A DNA stretch of 64,000 nt from positions 1-64,000 of the forward strand of contig CAJODY010000002.1 in the NCBI GenBank assembly GCA_905233285.1. The letters run 5' to 3'. The notes under the pieces are model-generated. The model was not told the DNA's origin and did no database searches. It saw nothing but the letters and a program-made list of their open reading frames with translations. The position numbers and the translations under genes are program-made. This document shows, piece after piece, positions 57,881 through 64,000 of this stretch. How positions within the stretch are numbered: the first letter of the stretch is position 1; each line of letters opens with the position of its first letter. The DNA is from an uncultured Bacteroidaceae bacterium (GTDB lineage Bacteria > Bacteroidota > Bacteroidia > Bacteroidales > Bacteroidaceae).

Positions 57881-60409
57881 ATGAATATATCATACAAATG
57901 GTTGAAAGAGTATGTCGATTTCGACATGTCAGCCGATGAAGTAGCAGCAGCGCTTACAAGCATAGGTCTTGAAGTTGAGGCAGTTGAAGAGGTGCAGACC
58001 ATCAAGGGCGGACTGCAGGGACTCGTAGTCGGAAAGGTGCTCACTTGCGAACCCCATCCTGACAGCGACCACATGCACGTCACTACGGTTGACGAGGGTA
58101 ATGGAGTCGTTGAGCAGGTAGTCTGTGGTGCTCCCAACGTTGCAGCAGGTCAGAAAGTCATCGTGGCACAGCTGGGTTGCAAACTTTACGACGGCGACAA
58201 GGAATTTGTCATCAAGAAATCCAAACTGCGCGGTGTAGAGTCAAACGGCATGATATGTGCAGAAGATGAAATCTGTATAGGAACCAGCCACGAAGGCATC
58301 ATCGTACTTCCCGACGATGCAGTTGTAGGTACTCCTGCAGCACAGTATTACGGACTCGAGAGCGATTATGTCATCGAAGTAGATATCACCCCAAACCATT
58401 CCGATGCCTGCAGCCATTGGGGCGTTGCCCGCGACTTCTACGCATGGCTTCGTCAGCACGGACACAAAGCTCAGCTTCGTCGTCCCGATGCCGATGCCCA
58501 GTTTGCAGCGCTGCCTAAGTCACAGTCCATGCCTTTTGCTGTCGAGGTTGAGGCTACCGAAGCCTGTCCCCGCTATTGTGCAGTCAGCGTCAAGGGCTGT
58601 GTGGTGAAGGAAAGTCCGAAGTGGCTCAAGGATGCACTCACTACCATCGGACTTCGTCCCATCAACAACATCGTTGACATCACCAACTACATAATGATGG
58701 CATTCGGACAACCGCTCCACTGCTTTGACGCTGATATGGTCGAAGGTGGTAAGGTGGTAGTAAAGACAATGCCTGAAGGTACACCGTTCGTCACTCTCGA
58801 CGGAGTTGAACATAAACTCTCCGACCGCGACCTCGCCATCTGCAATGCAACGGAACCTATGTGTATTGCAGGAGTATTCGGTGGAAAAGGTAGTGGAACA
58901 TACGAGACAACTACCAACGTACTCTTCGAGTCAGCCTACTTCCACCCAACATGGATTCGTAAGTCGGCACGTCGTCACGGACTCCAGACCGATGCCAGCT
59001 TCCGTTTCGAACGTGGCATCGACCCTGCCGGACAGCTCTATGCACTCAAATATGCAGCTTGTCTTGCAGTCGAACTGGCAGGAGGTGAAGTGGCAATGGA
59101 CATAGTAGATGTAAAGAACGACACACTTCCTCAGAATCCCGTCATCGACGTCGAATACAAGTATGTTTCCGACCTCATCGGACGCGACATTCCTGTTGCT
59201 ACTCAACACAGCATACTTACCGACCTCGGATTCCGCATCCTCAGCAGCAGCGATACATCCATGCAGCTCGAGGCACCGGCCTTCCGTGTCGATGTACGCC
59301 GTCCTTGCGACGTAGTCGAGGAGATACTCCGCATCTATGGCTACAACAACGTAGAGATACCTATGCAGCTCAAGTCGTCGCTCACAACAAAGGGTGAACT
59401 CGACCGCAGCAACAAACTGCAGAACCTCGTAGCCGAACAGCTCGTCGGAGCCGGATTCCATGAGATACTCAACAACAGCCTTACCAAGACATCCTATTAC
59501 GACGATGGAGTGACATTCCCGTCCGACCATCTCGTACGACTCATCAATCCGCTCTCTCAAGACCTCGGAGTGATGCGTCAGACCCTGCTCTATGGTGGTC
59601 TCGAAGTCATCTCACACAACACCAACCGAAAGATGCCCGACCTCCGACTCTTCGAATTCGGCAACTGCTACTACTTTGCTCCTGAGAAGAACCAGCCCAA
59701 GCAGGATGCCGACGGCAATCCGCTCTCAGCCAGTGATGAGTCGTCGAAGACCATCCTCGCAGCCTATAGCGAAGACTATCATCTCTCACTCTGGCAGACC
59801 GGTCGTCGTGTCAGTGGCAACTGGGCACACAAAGACGAGGAATCCACAGTATATGAAATAAAGGCATACGTGCTCAACATACTCAGCCGACTCGGAGTTC
59901 CGATGGGAGCACTGGTATTCAGCCAGCAGAAGAGCGACATCTTTGCAGTCTCTACCGTCATCTCCAACCGCGGCGGTAAGCAGATAGCACAGTTCGGAGT
60001 AGTAAGCCATCGTCAGACCAGCCGTTTCGACATCGATGCACCAGTCTTCTATGCCGACATCAACTGGACAAACCTCATGCGACTCATCCGCAAGGGTAGC
60101 GTAAGCTACTACGACATACCTAAGTATCCGGCAGTGAGCCGCGACCTCGCACTCCTGCTCGACACGAATGTTGAGTTTGCACAAATCGAACAGGCAGCCT
60201 ACAACGTAGAGCGCAAACTGCTCAAGGAAGTCAGCCTCTTCGACGTTTATGAAGGAAAGAACCTGCCCGAAGGCAAGAAATCCTATGCAGTCAACTTCAT
60301 CCTCCAGAGCGAAGACAAGACACTCAACGACAAAGCCATCGAAGCAGTAATGCAGAAAATCGAACAGGCAGTAGTATCCGCAACCGGAGCAACAGTCCGT
60401 GGTAAATAA
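57881..60409 (+). CDS. pheT: Phenylalanyl-tRNA synthetase beta subunit
   Basis: MNISYKWLKEYVDFDMSADEVAAALTSIGLEVEAVE; VDITPNHSDACSHWGVARD; B3/B4, B5 and FDX-ACB regions. Confidence 0.97.
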   Translation: MNISYKWLKEYVDFDMSADEVAAALTSIGLEVEAVEEVQTIKGGLQGLVVGKVLTCEPHPDSDHMHVTTVDEGNGVVEQVVCGAPNVAAGQKVIVAQLGCKLYDGDKEFVIKKSKLRGVESNGMICAEDEICIGTSHEGIIVLPDDAVVGTPAAQYYGLESDYVIEVDITPNHSDACSHWGVARDFYAWLRQHGHKAQLRRPDADAQFAALPKSQSMPFAVEVEATEACPRYCAVSVKGCVVKESPKWLKDALTTIGLRPINNIVDITNYIMMAFGQPLHCFDADMVEGGKVVVKTMPEGTPFVTLDGVEHKLSDRDLAICNATEPMCIAGVFGGKGSGTYETTTNVLFESAYFHPTWIRKSARRHGLQTDASFRFERGIDPAGQLYALKYAACLAVELAGGEVAMDIVDVKNDTLPQNPVIDVEYKYVSDLIGRDIPVATQHSILTDLGFRILSSSDTSMQLEAPAFRVDVRRPCDVVEEILRIYGYNNVEIPMQLKSSLTTKGELDRSNKLQNLVAEQLVGAGFHEILNNSLTKTSYYDDGVTFPSDHLVRLINPLSQDLGVMRQTLLYGGLEVISHNTNRKMPDLRLFEFGNCYYFAPEKNQPKQDADGNPLSASDESSKTILAAYSEDYHLSLWQTGRRVSGNWAHKDEESTVYEIKAYVLNILSRLGVPMGALVFSQQKSDIFAVSTVISNRGGKQIAQFGVVSHRQTSRFDIDAPVFYADINWTNLMRLIRKGSVSYYDIPKYPAVSRDLALLLDTNVEFAQIEQAAYNVERKLLKEVSLFDVYEGKNLPEGKKSYAVNFILQSEDKTLNDKAIEAVMQKIEQAVVSATGATVRGK

Positions 60410-60443
60410 AAAAATAGTAAATAGTAAAATAGAAAATAACAAT

Positions 60444-61175
60444 ATGGGACGCGCATTTGAATTTAGAAAAGCCCGCAAACTGAAGCGTTGGGGCAACATG
60501 GCAAAAACATTCACACGACTTGGCAAACAGATAGCAATAGCAGTGGCAGAAGGAGGACCCGATCCTGACAACAATGCCCATCTGCGTGCAGTCATCGCCA
60601 CCTGTCGCCACGAGAACATGCCAAAGGATAACATCGACCGTGCTATCAAGAACGCCATCGGCAAAGACAAGTCAGCATGGAAGAGTGTAACCTACGAAGG
60701 ATACGGACCTCACGGCATCGCAGTTCTCGTTGATACCCTTACCGACAACACCACACGTACCGTAGCCGACGTACGTTCAGTGTTCAACAAGTTCAGCGGA
60801 AACATGGGTACCACCGGTTCCCTTTCCTTCCTCTTCGACCACTACAGCATGTTCACCTTCAAGAAGAAGGCCGACATGGACATGGACGAATTCATCCTCG
60901 AAGCCATCGAATATGGTGTCAACGACGAATTCGACGAGGAATATGACGAAGAGAAAGACGAAACGACCATCACCATCTATGGCGACCCCAAGCAGTTCGC
61001 ACAGATACAGAAATACCTTGAAGACAACGGCTACGAAATCACAGGTGCCGAATTCACCTACGTGCCTAACGACCTCAAGGACGTTACCGACGAACAGCGT
61101 GAGACACTCGACAAGATGGTAGAGCGTCTTGAAGAGTTCGACGACGTGCAGAACGTATATACCAATATGAAGTAA
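60444..61175 (+). CDS. YebC/PmpR family transcriptional regulator/translation factor
   Basis: MGRAFEFRKARKLKRWGNMAKTFTRLGKQIAIAVAEGGPDPDNNAHLR. Confidence 0.93.
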   Translation: MGRAFEFRKARKLKRWGNMAKTFTRLGKQIAIAVAEGGPDPDNNAHLRAVIATCRHENMPKDNIDRAIKNAIGKDKSAWKSVTYEGYGPHGIAVLVDTLTDNTTRTVADVRSVFNKFSGNMGTTGSLSFLFDHYSMFTFKKKADMDMDEFILEAIEYGVNDEFDEEYDEEKDETTITIYGDPKQFAQIQKYLEDNGYEITGAEFTYVPNDLKDVTDEQRETLDKMVERLEEFDDVQNVYTNMK

Positions 61176-61204
61176 GATGGCTGAAGTAAGAAGGAAGATG
61201 TAAG

Positions 61205-61630
61205 ATGGCTGATGTAAGATGGCATAAGTGCAGCATGGGGTGGGGGCTTCTCTTAGTCCTTCTTTCCCTTGTCTCTTGTCAGGAGAGTCGTCTCGACCGC
61301 ATTGAGCGTGAGGCAAAAGACTACACCCTGCGCAACTGTCCGCGTCGTATCGACGTCATCACCACACTCGACAGCGTCGTCTTTCGCAACGACGGTTCGC
61401 TCGATTACATCTACTACTACACCGTCAGTCTCGACAGCCTGCTACTTGCAGAGTTCAACCGTCATGCTGCCGACATCGAAGAGAAAACGCTCCACAGCCT
61501 TCGTAACAGTATTGAACGCGATGTGCGTGAAATAAGGGATGCCGGACTCCACATTATTTATATATATAAAGACAGTGTGACAGGCAAGCCCCTTCAGACA
61601 TTCCGATTTACTAAAGAACAGTATCAATGA
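61205..61630 (+). CDS. Small lipoprotein, hypothetical (start likely 61235)
   Basis: MGWGLLLVLLSLVSC lipobox; downstream Ser/Asp-rich unknown. Confidence 0.6.
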   Translation: MADVRWHKCSMGWGLLLVLLSLVSCQESRLDRIEREAKDYTLRNCPRRIDVITTLDSVVFRNDGSLDYIYYYTVSLDSLLLAEFNRHAADIEEKTLHSLRNSIERDVREIRDAGLHIIYIYKDSVTGKPLQTFRFTKEQYQ

Positions 61631-62382
61631 GCAACGCACTGATATTCGCTGCCGGACTCGGCACCCGACTCCGTCCACTCACCGACACCATGCCCAAGGC
61701 AATGGTGCCCGTTGCAGGTCGTCCGCTCCTTCAGATACTCATCGAGCGGCTCGTTGCTGCCGGCATCACCGACATCGTAGTCAACGTCCATCACTTCGCC
61801 CAGCAGATTATCGACTTCCTCACCACATCCGACTTCGCTCGCTCCCTCTCCGGAGTGCACATCCAGGTGTCCGACGAGTCCGACCTTCTGCTCGAGACGG
61901 GTGGGGGACTCAAACGTGCAGCTGGTCTCTTCGCCGACAAGAGTCCTATACTCGTCCACAACGTCGATATACTCTCCGACCTCGACCTGCGCTCTTTCTA
62001 CACTTCGGTAGTGCAGCGACAGGGCAGTCCTACCACGCTCATCGTCTCGCAGCGCAACACACAGCGCTACCTCCTTGCCGACTCCGACTCCCGTCTTGTC
62101 GGTTGGACCAACATAGCTACAGGCGAAGTCAAGAGTCCGTACCCCGACCTCGATGTTGAGAGTTGCACCAAAGTGGCATTCTCCGGCATCCACGTCTTCA
62201 ATCCCTCCCTGCTTCCATACATGGAGCAGTGGGAAGGTCGTTTCTCGCTCATCGACTTCTACCTCTCCATCTGCGACCGCCAGCCCATCTACCTGCAGCA
62301 GCAACCCGACCTCCATCTCATCGACGTCGGAAAGCTCGACACGCTGGCAGTTGCCGAACAGTTCCTGCAAAATCAAAACTAA
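61627..62382 (+). CDS. Sugar-nucleotide nucleotidyltransferase (MurU/NTP_transferase-like)
   Basis: NALIFAAGLGTRLRPLTDTMPKAMVPVAGRPLLQILIERLVAAGI. Confidence 0.92.
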   Translation: MSNALIFAAGLGTRLRPLTDTMPKAMVPVAGRPLLQILIERLVAAGITDIVVNVHHFAQQIIDFLTTSDFARSLSGVHIQVSDESDLLLETGGGLKRAAGLFADKSPILVHNVDILSDLDLRSFYTSVVQRQGSPTTLIVSQRNTQRYLLADSDSRLVGWTNIATGEVKSPYPDLDVESCTKVAFSGIHVFNPSLLPYMEQWEGRFSLIDFYLSICDRQPIYLQQQPDLHLIDVGKLDTLAVAEQFLQNQN

Positions 62383-62391
62383 CAGCATAAA

Positions 62392-64000
62392 ATGAATCAG
62401 AAAATCATCATCCTCGACTTCGGTTCACAGACCACACAGCTCATCGGACGTCGCATCCGTGAGTTGAACGTCTTCTGCGAAATCATGCCGTACAACCGAT
62501 TTCCTGCCGACGACCCCGACATCATCGGAGTCATCCTTTCCGGTTCGCCCTACAGCGTATATGACAAGGAAGCCTTCAAGGTAGATTACAGCCAGTTCCT
62601 CGACCGTTGGCCGGTGCTCGGCATCTGCTATGGTGCACAGCTCACAGCCGAGACCTTCGGTGGTAAAGTGGAACCAGCCGGCACACGCGAATACGGACGT
62701 GCCAACCTCAAATCGTTCGAGGCAGCAAATCCCCTCTTCCGTGGTTTCGACCAGGGCAGCCAGGTATGGATGTCCCACGGCGACACCATCACACGTCTGC
62801 CGCAGGACTACCGCGTCATCGCATCTACCGACTCCGTTGTCAATGCAGCCTTCCAGGCCAACGACCGCAAAGTGTGGGGCGTGCAGTTCCATCCCGAGGT
62901 GTTCCACTCCGTTCAGGGTACACTCCTTCTGAAAAACTTCGTAGTCGATATATGCGGAGCGCGTCAGGACTGGAGCCCTGCCTCCTTCGTTGACCAGACC
63001 GTCAGCGAACTGCGCGAGCAGCTGGGCGACGACCGTGTCATCCTCGGACTCTCCGGCGGTGTTGACAGTTCCGTAGCAGCTGTACTGCTCAACCGTGCCA
63101 TCGGCAAGAACCTCACCTGCATCTTCGTCAACAACGGACTGCTCCGCAAAAACGAATTTACCGATGTGCTCCGCGACTACGAATGTCTCGGACTCAACGT
63201 TGTCGGAGTCGATGCCTCACAGAAATTCTACAGCGAGCTTGCAGGAGTATGCGAACCCGAACGCAAACGTAAGATAATAGGAGCAGGTTTTATAGATGTA
63301 TTCGAAGCCGAAGCAAAGAAGATAGACGGAGCACGCTGGCTTGCCCAGGGTACTATATATCCCGACCGCATCGAGTCGCTCAACATCACCGGTAAGGTCA
63401 TCAAGAGCCACCACAACGTAGGTGGACTGCCCGAGAAGATGGGCTTGAAACTCTGCGAACCCCTCAAGTGGCTCTTCAAGGACGAAGTGCGCCGCGTAGG
63501 TCGTCAGCTTCAGATGCCCGAACACCTCATCACTCGTCATCCGTTCCCGGGCCCCGGACTTGCAGTCCGCATCCTCGGCGACATCACACCCGAGAAGGTG
63601 CGTGTCCTTCAGGAAGCCGACGACATCTTCATCCGCGGCTTGCGCAACTGGAAGGTGAAACTCTCGGGCGAAGAAGCTCGCAAGGTGCTTGCAGCCGGTG
63701 TTCCTGCCGACATGCACGACGGTGAGATAGAAGTATCGCTCTACGACCAGATATGGCAGGCAGGAGCCATCCTCCTCTCCGACGTCAAGTCCGTAGGAGT
63801 CATGGGCGATGAGCGCACCTACGAAAACCCCGTAGCCCTGCGTGCCGTTACCAGTGCCGATGCCATGACAGCCGACTGGGCAAAACTCCCTTACGACTTC
63901 CTTGCCGAAGTGTCCAACAGCATTATCCGCGGAGTCAAGGGCGTCAATCGCGTCTGCTACGACGTCTCCTCAAAACCACCGGCAACCATCGAATGGGAAT
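62392..64000 (+). CDS. guaA: GMP synthase (glutamine-hydrolysing), truncated by window end
   Basis: Starts ATGAATCAGAAAATCATCATCCTCGACTTCGG ([28 protein letters not shown]); ATP-PPase [13 protein letters not shown]. Confidence 0.96.
   Translation, partial: MNQKIIILDFGSQTTQLIGRRIRELNVFCEIMPYNRFPADDPDIIGVILSGSPYSVYDKEAFKVDYSQFLDRWPVLGICYGAQLTAETFGGKVEPAGTREYGRANLKSFEAANPLFRGFDQGSQVWMSHGDTITRLPQDYRVIASTDSVVNAAFQANDRKVWGVQFHPEVFHSVQGTLLLKNFVVDICGARQDWSPASFVDQTVSELREQLGDDRVILGLSGGVDSSVAAVLLNRAIGKNLTCIFVNNGLLRKNEFTDVLRDYECLGLNVVGVDASQKFYSELAGVCEPERKRKIIGAGFIDVFEAEAKKIDGARWLAQGTIYPDRIESLNITGKVIKSHHNVGGLPEKMGLKLCEPLKWLFKDEVRRVGRQLQMPEHLITRHPFPGPGLAVRILGDITPEKVRVLQEADDIFIRGLRNWKVKLSGEEARKVLAAGVPADMHDGEIEVSLYDQIWQAGAILLSDVKSVGVMGDERTYENPVALRAVTSADAMTADWAKLPYDFLAEVSNSIIRGVKGVNRVCYDVSSKPPATIEWE

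Overview
The window is 64 kb of chromosomal DNA from a Bacteroidetes/Bacteroidales (Prevotella-like) bacterium. That assignment rests on TAnnTTTG promoters, T9SS/DUF5103 and LptD-type genes, and the overall gene repertoire. Most of it is dense housekeeping sequence: pfkA, rlmH, relA/spoT, glnS, def, yqgF/ruvX, lptD, valS, panC/panD, nhaA, pheT, yebC, guaA (cut by the window end) and one tRNA-Asp. The best candidate for an undescribed system is at about 5.3-8.2 kb. There a DpnI-like GmATC-type endonuclease gene is followed by a four-helix-bundle (IVP/S23-like) gene and a DpnA-like beta-class adenine methyltransferase gene. DpnI cleaves methylated GATC while DpnA methylates GATC, so finding them together is paradoxical. 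By my own scan GATC is absent from about 5100-6834, then occurs four times in 61 bp directly upstream of the methyltransferase, which suggests methylation-sensed control. Other items of note: an 84-bp dispersed repeat (two inverted copies); a 30-bp inverted repeat of 8-mers flanking one copy; a clpB that has lost its N-domain and start codon; a YoeB-type toxin frameshifted at an A7 run, with palindromic operators; a 114-bp nested inverted repeat and a 9-bp tandem repeat upstream of a second four-helix-bundle gene; and short interspersed repeats that have entered the 5' ends of several exported-protein genes, including lptD. All identifications are by reading the sequence and recalling families; no searches were run.
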